Positions 13,301 to 23,085 of a stretch of DNA of 64,000 bases are shown piece by piece. The DNA is from Eonycteris spelaea (taxonomy: Eukaryota > Chordata > Mammalia > Chiroptera > Pteropodidae), in assembly GCA_003508835.1 (NCBI GenBank), contig PUFA01000204.1:992001-1056000 (forward strand). Direction: 5' to 3'. Position numbers and translations under genes: made by a program. The notes below the pieces were generated by a model. The model was not told the origin of the DNA. It did no database searches and saw only the letters and a program-made list of their open reading frames with translations. Each line of letters starts with the position of its first letter. Positions within the stretch are counted from its first letter, which is position 1.

Positions 13301-13530
13301 GCATAGACTGGTAGTGGAAAGGACAGGCTCTGAAGCCGTGTTCACATCCCAGCTCTGCTCTCACCCCGTCTGCAGCCATTTCTCCATCTGTAAACTGGGC
13401 ATATTACCACCTACAGGATACAGTGGTTGGGAAGACTGCATAAGGTACCTGGCACACAGTAAGTGCCCCAATACTGGCATCTTCTTCTGCTATTATTGCT
13501 GCTGCTGCTGCTGCTGCTGCTATTATCATT
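13301..13530 (+). repeat. Second MIR SINE ending in a GCT tract
   Basis: Directly follows the previous MIR in the same orientation: 'cacatcccagctctgctctc', 'ccatttctccatctgtaaac' and 'ggtacctggcacacagtaag', ending in (GCT)8. Confidence 0.7.
13498..13521 (+). repeat. (GCT)8 trinucleotide repeat
   Basis: Eight perfect GCT units flanked by 'tattatt' and 'attatcatt', intronic; probably expanded from the MIR tail. Confidence 0.9.
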
Positions 13531-14629
13531 GGCTGACTGTGTCCATGTAGAATGAAGAGGTGGAAAAGGGATTTTTTTCAGACCACCACACACAGAAACC
13601 ACAAACAACCCCCTCGCAGCTTCTGGCAGCTTCAGATGTGGTGTGCGGTTATGAAATCATAGCGCCCTTTGTGAATCTCCAGCCACCGCATCCTCTCCAG
13701 CTGGCCAAGTTGGCAGCAGTGGCTCCCTCGCCCTTCCCGCCTCCCCTGTGGTCTGCCTGATGGAATCCCATAGCAGAGATGACAGAAGAAAGACGTGCTC
13801 AAGTTTTTTCCTGCTTTGGCTGGGTGCTGTGGAGCCCATCTTGTAGATATGGAAACTGAGGCAATTCCAGCCCCTAGTCTTTCAATATCTACTGAACCTG
13901 CGGATGAACCAGATTCAGTCAGAGTGCCTCTCTCACCCTCCATCACTAGCCATACTTGAAATAATATAAACAAAACAAACCTCATTTACCCATTAAGTCT
14001 CGGCTGGCCATAGCACTCACAGTGGTGGCAGCCCCTGCCAGTGCCATTTCTGCCAGAGATGCTGAGCCCCTGCCGTGCACCAAGCACCATGCTGTACAGG
14101 CAGAAATAGAGAGAGGCCCTCACTGGCAGGCTAATGGGAAGTCAGCTCAGTTATCCGGCAGAACAGTCATTCAGCATGTGTTTGTTGAACACCTACCATG
14201 TGCCACTCATGGAAGACAGAGAAATGCATAGCAAGCCCATAATTCCTACCCTCATGCTTACAGCTAACAGGGGAGCTAATATGGGAGTGTAAATAACTGG
14301 AGTCACAAAATGTAAACCGTGACAGGAACCCCTTCTACCTAGAAAGATAGAGGCTTCCTGGAAGAAGTGGTAGGTGGGTAACCTCAATGTAAGTGGAGGG
14401 GCAGGGGGTGGGCATGAATTCTGCAACAGCCTTGGAAGAGGCACAGTGATGGGAAGGTACAAAGGTGTTTGTGGACCAGTGAGTTGGTAATTTGGCCACA
14501 CGGTGATGGTCGATGATGCCAGAGAAGCGCAGGAACCACTAAGATAAAATTCCTCAGCTCCGCACGGCCTTTGCAAATATCTGGATGTAAAATCACAGAA
14601 CATTATGGAGGGAAGGGCCTTCACATGTC

Positions 14630-14750
14630 CTCTAACTCCCTTACTTTACAGTTGAGGAAACTGAGGCCCAGAGAGAGGAAGGAGTCCGCAAGCGTCACAC
14701 AGTAAGCTAGTAACAGAGGTAGAACTACAAGCTAGCTCTGTAAGACCTTG
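14630..14750 (-). repeat. MIR SINE, antisense
   Basis: 'ttacagttgaggaaactgag', 'gcccagagagaggaagg' and 'cacacagtaagctagtaac' match the reverse-complement MIR core. Confidence 0.7.
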
Positions 14751-14809
14751 AGGAACTCTGCCTGATGAATTCAGCCATGGCCCTTAGCTCAGACTGATTG
14801 TAGCAAATA

Positions 14810-14925
14810 AAACTGCCAGGCACTTACCTCATTCATAACATCATCTCATAAACCCTGGAACAGTAACTACAGTTATCATCAACATTTTACAGATGAGGAA
14901 ACCAAGGCAGGGAGGGTAAGCAACT
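14810..14925 (-). repeat. MIR SINE, antisense
   Basis: 'aacattttacagatgaggaa' and 'ggtaagcaactgacctcgg', preceded by 'gccaggcacttacctcat'. It abuts the following L1. Confidence 0.65.
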
Positions 14926-14939
14926 GACCTCGGATCATT

Positions 14940-15690
14940 GGACTGACAAGTGCTCCAGTGTTGGCGAGGATATGGAGAAAAGGGAACTCTCATGTACTGT
15001 TAGTGGGATTGCAAATTGGCACAGCCATTGTGGGGAACAGTTTGGAGGCCCCTCACAAATTTAAAAATAGAACTACCATATGACCCAGCAATTGCACTTC
15101 TGGGTGTTTATCCAAAGAAAACCAAAACACTAACTTGAAAAAAATTGTGTACTCCTGTGTTCACTGCAGTACCATTTACAATAGCCAAGATATGGAAGCA
15201 ACCTAGTGCCCATCAGTAGACAATGGATAAAGAAGTTGTGGTACATATATACAATGGAATATTACTCAGCCATAAAAAAGGAAATCTTACCATTTGTAAC
15301 AACATGGATGGACCTAGAGAGTATTATACTAAGTGAAATAAGTCAGACGGATAGACAAATACCATATGATTTACATGTGGACTTTAAAGAACAAAATAAA
15401 CAAAATGAAAACGCTGGTCCACATGTGACTATGGGGTTGGGTGAAAAGGGAAGGGATTAATAAGTACATATTGGTAGTTACAAAATAGTAATGGGGCTGT
15501 GAAGTACAGCAGGGAATATAGTCAATAGTATTGTAATAACCATGTGCAGTGTCAGGTGGGTACAAGACTAATCAGGGGGATCACTTTGTAAATTATATAA
15601 ATGTCTCACCACGATTCTGTACCCCTGAAACTAATATAAAATAATATTGAATGTCAACTCCAATTTAAAAATAAAATATTTTTTTAAGTA
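14940..15690 (+). mobile_element. L1 LINE 3' fragment (ORF2 end + 3' UTR)
   Basis: Sense-strand L1 truncated at the 5' end. The frame at 15206-15460 encodes the recognisable ORF2 C-terminal words WYIYTMEYYSAIKK and TWMDLE..ILSE. The 3' UTR follows, ending 'cctgaaactaatataaaata' and an A-rich tail. It lacks the endonuclease and reverse transcriptase and cannot move. Confidence 0.9.
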
Positions 15691-15784
15691 TTTAAGGACC
15701 TTTATCCCTGGCTGCAAATTTAGTAGTGTCAACAGGACTAGGATAGAGTAAAGAGATAACTTGGTTGGAGAAAAAAAAAAGAAA

Positions 15785-16275
15785 ACATATGTCCACATAC
15801 AACCTTGTACATAAATGTCAGTAGCATTTTTTATGAGCCAAAAAGTGGAAACAATTCAAATGTCCATCGAGAGATGAGTGGTTAGACAGAATGTGAGACA
15901 GCCACAGAGTGCAATATTATTCAGCCATAACAAGGAATGAAATACACGCTATAACATGGATGAACCCTGAAAACATTATGCTAAGTGAAAAAAATCAGAA
16001 ACAAAAGGTCACATATTACACGATTCCATTGAAATGAAATATTCAGAATAGGCAAATCCATAGAGACCTAAAGATTAGTGATTGCCAGGGACTTGGGGGG
16101 CGGGGGGAGAATTAGGATTGACTACTAAAGGGTCTGGGATTTCTTTCTAGGTTGATGAAAATGTTCTAAAATTAGTGGTGTTGGTTGCACAACTCTGTGA
16201 CTATACTAAAAAAATACTGCATTGTACACTTTAAAGGGTAAATTTCATGGTATGTGAATTATAGCTCAGTGAAGC
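15785..16275 (+). mobile_element. Second L1M 3' fragment
   Basis: Another, older copy in the same orientation: 'attattcagccataacaagg', 'gtgattgccagggacttggg' and 'catggtatgtgaattatagc' are the L1M 3' UTR landmarks. Confidence 0.85.
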
Positions 16276-16639
16276 TATTCTAACAAGAAAACACATCCCT
16301 ATAAAACCATTGACGCTGTGTTTTAAGAGGAAGGGTGGGGATGTCACAGGTCAGAGAGCAAGGATGCACTTCTGTTTTTACTTAGCGAAAATGGAAATTG
16401 GATTTTTTAAAAAAGCCTCTCTTTCAGTCATATTTCCGGGAACGATTACAAGCACTATCCCTTGGCTGACCCTGGGTGCAGGCTGCGTTCCATCCAAGAG
16501 GGAACAGAGCAGAGGCTCACCCTAGAAGTGAGAAGGCTCCAGGCAGGCAGCTGCACTCAGAGCCTAGCCTCCAGGCCGTGGGATGCCTGCGGTCTGCTCT
16601 CAATACACAGTTTCACATCTCTGAGTGTTTTGTTTCTCC

Positions 16640-16760
16640 ACCTCCATTTCACAGATGTGCAAACTGAGGCCTGCCAGCATAGTCACATAGCCCAGATTAT
16701 GCAGTGGGTTAGTGGTGAATCCAGGACCCCTGGGTCTCAGACCCTGTCCTCTTGGGCTCT
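16640..16760 (-). repeat. MIR SINE, antisense
   Basis: 'cacagatgtgcaaactgagg', 'catagtcacatagcccag' and 'gtggtgaatccaggacccct' in MIR order. Confidence 0.65.
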
Positions 16761-17689
16761 TTCACTGGATCAGATTGAAGGTTCTCGATTATGGTGCAGA
16801 TATCTGTATCTGTGAAAATCTCATTGTCCCTTTAAGAAAGGGGAGCATGGGAGGAGTCAGTTTTGAGTGAGAAGAAAGTATCAGAGCAGAAGGTGCCACC
16901 TGGGGAAGGCCTACTAGAGGGATCATTTGAGTGAACTCTGAAAGTGCCGGGGTGGTTGAAGGATATGAGGAGTAGGCGAGGGGCAACTCTGAATATCCGA
17001 GGGTTTGGAAATCCGATTGTGCACCCAGCTTTCCCTTCATCCACTTCCAAGCTCTTCCAGCCACTCTGCTAATTAGGATAGTCATATTGGCAGAGTCCAT
17101 CATCCTGTCTACTCTGTCTCAAACTTTCCAGCTCCCAGGGAGCTGAGCCCTGAAGCCCCTGCCCCTCCCCACTGAGCTGGCGAGCTTTAGAAAGGTCCCA
17201 GCCTATCTCGGAGGAGCCAAAGGATGTGACAAAGGATGTTGCATCTGAGTCTGGCCTCCTTCACACATATCCTTGCACTAGCAAAGATGGAATTTGGAGC
17301 CAAGGAGCCCACTGAGAGTGCTTCGTGGGGGAAGTGTTTCTTTGTTTATGAGTTATTAGGGTCTTTTGGCTTGTTGAGGTTATGACTCCCAGCAAGTGCC
17401 ACATAGGACAGGATTTAATGGGCAGAGGTGGACAGCCATGGGCCGGGTTACAAAGGCTCATCCTCCCATGTGGATGCACATGTCCTTTTACTCTAGGCTG
17501 CTGGAAGGGGCTGTGTTCCTTTGAAGGGTCATTCAAGGTAATGAGCTCTGGGCAGTTTTAATTTATGTCCCTTTAAAGCACAAGTCAAACCAGAGGGAGG
17601 ATACAGCTCCCTGGGGACTAGTCTGGGGGTTTAGAACTTGGCCCTTTCAGCAGGCTCATATGAGTTGGCCAGAAAGGACCTACAACATG

Positions 17690-17840
17690 CCAGGAAGTGG
17701 CTGCTTTCACCATCCTGTGCTCATTTAATCCCACAATAAACTTACATAGTCATCCCCACTTTACAGTCATGAAAAAGAGAGGTTGAGTGACTTGCCTAAG
17801 GTCACACAGTGACTCTCTTCTGATGCCAGTTCTAGGCCAC
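17690..17840 (-). repeat. MIR SINE, antisense
   Basis: 'atcccacaataaacttacat', 'ccccactttacagtcatgaa' and 'ttgcctaaggtcacacagtg' are clear MIR core. Confidence 0.75.
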
Positions 17841-17884
17841 CTATTTTCCCTGGCATGTTTCACCACTCCTGATATACAGATTTT

Positions 17885-18000
17885 TTAAAATTAAAAACCA
17901 AAAACTGAGGCATGGAAAGGTTACATAACTTGCTTGAAGTAGAACTGGGATTCAGACTAAACAGTCTGCCTGCTGAGTCCACCCTCTTAACCAGTACTTT
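17885..18000 (-). repeat. MIR SINE, antisense
   Basis: 'aaaactgaggcatggaaagg', 'ttacataacttgcttgaag' and 'agaactgggattcagact'. Confidence 0.65.
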
Positions 18001-18084
18001 GAGGCCAGAGAATGCTTTAGCCATCTTTGACTCCTCTGTGTGTCAGCTCTTTAAAGTAGGTGCTGTTCCATATTTGTTGAATAA

Positions 18085-18295
18085 GTGAGTGAGGAAATAG
18101 GTGGATAGAAGGCTAGGGTAACTAGATGGCTGGATAGCTAAGTGGGTAGATGGAAGGATGGCTGGATGGGTGGGTAGATTAATAGATGCATGGATAGATG
18201 GATAAGTGGATGGGTAGTTAGATAGATGAGTGTGTGGATAGATGGACAGATGGATAAACGGATGGACGAGGATATAGATGGATTGGTGATTGGAT
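18085..18295 (+). repeat. TGGA/TAGA tetranucleotide minisatellite
   Basis: About 210 bases of imperfect TGGA, TAGA, TGGG and TGAA units. Heavily interrupted, so an old array. Confidence 0.9.
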
Positions 18296-19394
18296 TAGAG
18301 TGTTTTCTCACGTGTAATATATTAGTTCACAGAAGCTGTCTAGAGAAAACACCTTACTTAGTTATGATTATAATGGGTGTTTTGACTGGACTGGCCGTAG
18401 AACAGAGATAATGTCTATGTGCTGCTCTCCACAAATACTTACATACAGTGCATAGGCTGGATGGCTCTTAATAGTTTTTTTTTTTTTGAATGACTAAAAA
18501 ACCAAATAGATGAGTACCAGATAGCCAAAAATATAGAGCCTTGCAGCCTTTCTTAGGCCATGCTGTGCAAAGGACCCATCTCAGAGGTTTATGTTGACAG
18601 AGTGGGGAGACGGATGTGGCGTGTAAAGGCTCTCAGTCTGTTTCCTCAAGGGAAGACGTGGTTACACACCTAGGACACAAGTTCTGCCAGGGCCTGGCAG
18701 AGCATTCGGGCAGAAGGTGTTAAGAAAACGCTTCTCAGAGGCGTTTTCGTCCTCTGTATGTGAAGACCAGCCTGGTAGCCGCTATTAAGGATCTGTAGGA
18801 GCAGCTCTGTTGGCGCGCGTGGCCTTTGAGTCAGAACGTTTTGGTTTGCTTATTTAACTAATGACTTCTGTGCAAGATAAGGTCTGTCACTACAGCTTTC
18901 ATTGAACCTGCAGTGGCGTTGGATTAGACTTGCTCTTTTTTATCGTGAAAGAATATGTTTAATGGCAATTTATCCGCATTTGTTGTGGTCACAGTCCCCA
19001 CATAGGACAGTGAAATAAATGAGCCAGAAATATCAGAGCACCCGAACCCTTGTCTCTTGACTTCTGTTTTTAGTGATCCTTGTAGAAAACAGAATTCACA
19101 GAAAGGAGGAGAATTAAAAGAGCACAGGCCGCATTTCTGGCCAAAGATGAGGTTGGACTGAGGACAGGTGGTGGGTCAGAGGTCACCAAGTTTATCTCTG
19201 AGGTCTGGGCATCTCCAATGGTGAGCAAGATCATTAGAGTAACACATTATAGGCTAATAATTACATGGTTTCTTTTAAAGTGTTAGAGGAACACACACTG
19301 TCACGGGTATTACCACTTAGGATGAAGCTAGAGTAATGGCATGTGTTAAAAATTAGTTGACTTAAAGACAACAGTAGGTAGGTAATAGAATTGC

Positions 19395-19525
19395 TATCTG
19401 CAATTCATTGAATCCTCCAACAGCTCAATGAAATAGGCACCACTAAGGCTTGGAAAGGTTAAACGTGGCCAATAACATGGCCAAGCCAGAATTTGAACCC
19501 AGTCTGACTCAGGAGCATGAGTTTT
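19395..19525 (-). repeat. MIR SINE, antisense
   Basis: 'attgaatcctccaacagctc', 'aaggcttggaaaggtta' and 'agccagaatttgaacccagt'. Confidence 0.65.
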
Positions 19526-19556
19526 TATCTTTGCACTTCACTGCCTCTTGAAACAT

Positions 19557-19580
19557 AACAACAACAACAACAACAACAAC
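19557..19580 (+). repeat. (AAC)8 microsatellite
   Basis: Eight perfect AAC units, then an imperfect 'acaacaag' end. Confidence 0.9.
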
Positions 19581-20014
19581 ACAACAAGCAAAAACAAAGC
19601 CTCCTTTGCCCTTGCAACCTGAGACCCAACTCTACACACCAGTGCACTGAGGGAACCCGACTCAGCCTCAGTTTTCAGGCCTTTAAGATGAGATCAAGCA
19701 TAGGGAGAGGCATCTTCAAAGCCAACATGTGTTGGCCCAGATTTGCCACGTGACCTAGAGCCAGCTCCTCCCCTTCTCTGGGAATTTGGCTTCCTTGAGA
19801 TCTCTACCTAGTGTCACATGGGGCCCTGTTGCATGGAATTCAACACTCTACTTGGCTTCAGGCAGAACCCCCAAGTTTTGTGACTTCATGGCATGGCAGC
19901 ATCAGGGCCCAAGAATACTCACTTTCCCACGCTGCAGTTCAAGCAGAGCCTTGCCTGACAGGCCGAGCTGTTGGGGCCAAATTCCAACAGCACTGGAATA
20001 TCCCTGACAATTTA

Positions 20015-20260
20015 AGCAAGAAGGTGACATGGTCAGATTGGGGTTTGACAAGGTCCCTCTGGTCATGGGTAGAGAACAGATTGGAAGGGAGCCGGGGTGG
20101 GACAGGATAGGATAGGAAAGTAGCTGTTACAGATGTCCGGTCAAGCGACGGCTTGAACCACAGGGGCTGTGATAGAGATATGAGCGAGTCAAGAGATAGT
20201 TTAAAGATAAACCTGAGAGATATGTGATGCTTAAGTAGTGGCTGGCTCTGCAAGAAGATG
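20015..20260 (-). repeat. L2 fragment, antisense
   Basis: 'aaggtgacatggtcagattg' and 'agatgtccggtcaagcgacg' sit where the reverse-complement L2 has 'gtgacatgatctgac' and the following internal block. Confidence 0.5.
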
Positions 20261-21439
20261 CTTGGATTTCTGGCTTGCTGCCTGGGAGGGTGGTGACACC
20301 ATCAGCCTGTGGGTGGCTTAGCTGGGAATCCTTTCCTTCTTCACAACATTCTAGGAAAGGCCTGCTATATACCTTCTTTTCCTTGATAAGGAGGAGTGGT
20401 CCAGGGCCGTTAACTGCTCCATCCCTCAGCATTACTGGTTGTCCAACACAGGGTGCAGTGGGCTCCTGCTGGGGCCTGATGTAGCCATCCCTCCTAGGGA
20501 GAGAACAGGGCTCCACTCCCTGCCTACCAGACACAGGGTTGCAAATCAATGTGGGTGGCCCTGGAGGGAGGGGAGCTGGGGCTCAGTGTGACTAGTCCAT
20601 GTGGTCACTTTCCTGAACGTGGTTCTGGGCTTGCTGAGCAGGTGTGGAATGCCTGACTTTTAGGCTGGGGACAGCGTGTTAGTGGAGGGAACTGGTAGGC
20701 CCTGACGATGTGGTGATGGGCAGTGAAGGAGGTAGAGGGTGGTCCTAGGAAGGGAGGCTCGCCTTTGTACACCTTGGTGGTATATGGCTTGTTGAAAATT
20801 TGTTGTTTGCTCTCATAATTTGAAAGAAAAGGCCAACAAAGTAATTTTTGGAAAGGAAGAAGAAAGAGGTCTGACCAGAAAGGTAGCTAGTTCAATAGTA
20901 AGTAAAGTGGACCTTGGCTCAGCCTGGGGTTTAAGGTTAAGGCTCTGCCTGGGTTAGGACTCAGTTTTGGACTCTGCACACAAGTGCACAGCTATAGTAC
21001 CACACACATGATGTCAGAGAAGCCCAGGCAGGGACAGGCCCCACCATTGTAGGCCACCTTGTCCTTGATCAGTCTGGCCTCATGGCCCCTGTGTGTACCA
21101 GGGGATACTCATCCTATCTTCTTTCTTGGGCTTCAGGTGTTGTGAAAATAAGTATCCATGATTCTGTTTCCTATAGTAGTAGAGAAGGGGCTCCAGGGGC
21201 CCCTAATTCAGATGTAGCGTGAGGCTCAGTTCCTTTTCTCCTGATATCCCCTACCACAGCTATGCTTCCCCCTGCCCTGCCTGGACCAGGATCTGAGACA
21301 AAGACAGTGCCCCTGCCTGCATAAGGCTTGGGCTAGAGTTGGCCCAGCCAATCCAGCAAGTAGATGTTCCCCTTCTCTCCTCCCATCCATCTATCCATCA
21401 TTCCAGCATCTCATGCTAGCATTCTCAGAGGGCAGAAAC

Positions 21440-21740
21440 AAGTATTTGAAAAGAATTTAATAAGACAGGATGCCTGGACTGTGAGTATGAAGAGAGGTTT
21501 TATGAGAAGTTATCTGGGACCACATTGCCCAAGACAGGAGGGAGCCATTGAAGGTTTTTGAGCAAGCAAGGGTCATGGCCCAGTCTTTGCTGTAGAACAA
21601 CACTCTGCTGTGTGGAGAGGGAGGCCATGAACAGAGATCAGGGCAAGGAGCTATTGTGATGAGGCCAGAGCCTCCTTTGTGGGGATGGTTTGAAAGTTGA
21701 AGAAAGGAGGATTCTTCTGCTCCAGGTTGGTCTGTGTCAC
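21440..21740 (-). repeat. L2 fragment, antisense
   Basis: 'gggagccattgaaggttttt', 'gagcaagcaagggtcatgg' and 'gagctattgtgatgaggcca' match the reverse-complement L2 interior. Confidence 0.65.
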
Positions 21741-21744
21741 ATGT

Positions 21745-22075
21745 CAAGCTCTTTGCTGCTCGGTGCTTTGCACAAGTTGCTTTCCCTGCCTGGAACACTT
21801 CCTGGTGCTGTCACAAAACTGACTCCGTTTCCTCCTTCTGGTCTTACTGAGAAGCCCTCCTGACCTATCTAGACAGTTCCCCACCGTTATTCTCTATGAA
21901 AGCACCTTCTTCCTCTTCTTTACTTATCACAGTTTATGATCATATATTAGTTGTTCCTTTTTGAGGACAGGGACCATATCTGCTTTATTCACCAATGTTT
22001 TACTCGCTTTCTAGCTGTGTGCTTCATATAAAGCAGGCCATCAATAAGTATTTATTGAATGCATGTCTGAATTAT
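21745..22075 (+). repeat. L2 3' end, sense
   Basis: 'gcacaagttgctttccctgc', 'ctggaacacttcctgg' and 'atcaataagtatttattgaa' are L2 3' landmarks. Opposite in strand to the adjacent copy, so two separate insertions. Confidence 0.75.
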
Positions 22076-22145
22076 TTAACTAATTAATGGAATGCCTACA
22101 TAATAGTCACTGTAATGTAGATATGAGATTGCTACCACACCCATA

Positions 22146-22338
22146 CAGTTGGCCCTTGAATAGTGTGGGTTTGAACTGCACAAGTCTGCTTATTCGTGTT
22201 TGTTCAAGGGTTAGCTGTATTTTCAATTCAGAGTTGGGAATCCATGTATACAGAGGACCTGCTTAAGTTATATGTGGATTTTCAACGGCACAGGTGGTCA
22301 TTGCCTTTAACTTCTGTGTTGTTCAAGGATCAGCTATG
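22146..22338 (+). mobile_element. Tigger/pogo-type palindromic MITE
   Basis: Starts CAGTTGGCCCTTGAA after a TA at 22144-22145 and ends TTGTTCAAGGATCAGCTATG before a TA at 22339-22340. The ends are imperfect inverted repeats and TA is the expected target duplication. Non-autonomous; no transposase. Confidence 0.75.
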
Positions 22339-22952
22339 TATGCTTTCTAAGCAGTCATCCTCATAGCATCTGCCAAGAAAGTGAGACAGGAATTATCCCC
22401 AAGTAGCCTAGCTAGAAACTGATACTGAGTTGTGTCTTGTCCATGTTCTAACTGATGGCAAGGCTGGGAATAGGGGCTGGCATGTGCATCCCAGACTCTG
22501 TCTGCCACATCATTGCATTTCTTCTTTAGGCCCAGTGGATACAGTCACCTTGAGGATTAAACCTACTGCCTGATCAGGCTAGTTCAGACCACCAGACAAA
22601 TCAGATTGAACTTCTCTTGCCCTCATTTGTACCTCCTCCCTTAGCATCACAGCGTGCCTCACATCTAATAGAGAGACAAGTCTGCCTTAGACAGCATGTG
22701 TGAAGACACTGAGGCAGCAAAAAGCTTGGCATTTTCAGGGAACTAAAAGGAGGTCAGCATGGCTGGAGTGGGGGTGGATAGGGAGGTTTGTGCCTGGGTT
22801 TTGCTTATTTCTGGGTCCCCATGGAGGGCACAGAGCTCTGCATACAGAGCACTTATTGATGTCTCATGGCATTATTCAGGCCCCTGGCCTATTCATTTTG
22901 TCTTTGCTGGACATGGAGCTCTAACCTTGTCTCTCTTCTGCTCTGACCCCAG

Positions 22953-23085
22953 TGCCTACACAGAGCCCTACAAGGTCTGTCCCATCTCAGCAGTGGCCCC
23001 CAAGGAAGACCTCACATCAGATGAAGAGCAAGGAAGCTCGGAGGAGGAAGACAGCACTGCAAGAGACCCCAGCCTCACCCACAAG
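22953..23085 (+). CDS. FGD5: FGD5 exon 2: acidic pre-DH linker
   Basis: The acceptor is a pyrimidine-rich tract ending CAG at 22950-22952; the donor is GTAGGG at 23086. The first base completes a serine codon split with the upstream exon, and 44 whole codons follow, ending on a complete codon (phase 0). The peptide begins AYTEPYKVCP, then has a strongly acidic Ser/Glu stretch (SDEE and SSEEED motifs) and ends in THK just before the DH domain. The acidic serines fit casein-kinase-2-type sites, which is inference from motif only. The following intron is long (14.2 kb). Apart from a few substitutions the exon agrees with FGD5 as remembered, with no internal stop or indel. Confidence 0.94.

Larger units (their letters stand above)
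1..22952 (+). other. FGD5: Intron 1 of FGD5 (3' portion)
   Basis: No coding exon recognised. The content is mainly L2 and MIR fragments, a MaLR-like LTR at 2.4-2.9 kb, two L1 3' fragments at 14.9-16.3 kb, microsatellites and a TGGA minisatellite at 18.1 kb (listed separately). A MIR-like piece is at about 660-790. Stretches with no recognised repeat or gene: about 1570-2360, 3000-3530, 3730-5330, 7340-9080, 10200-11300, 16280-16630, 18480-19390 and 22340-22950. The intron ends with a good polypyrimidine tract before exon 2. Confidence 0.85.

Noticed and set aside
14193..14624. 143-codon minus-strand frame
   Set aside because: No family resemblance; overlaps L2/MIR-like sequence.
15206..15460. 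84-codon frame with WYIYTMEYYSAIKK
   Set aside because: Not a host gene: it is the C-terminal remnant of L1 ORF2.
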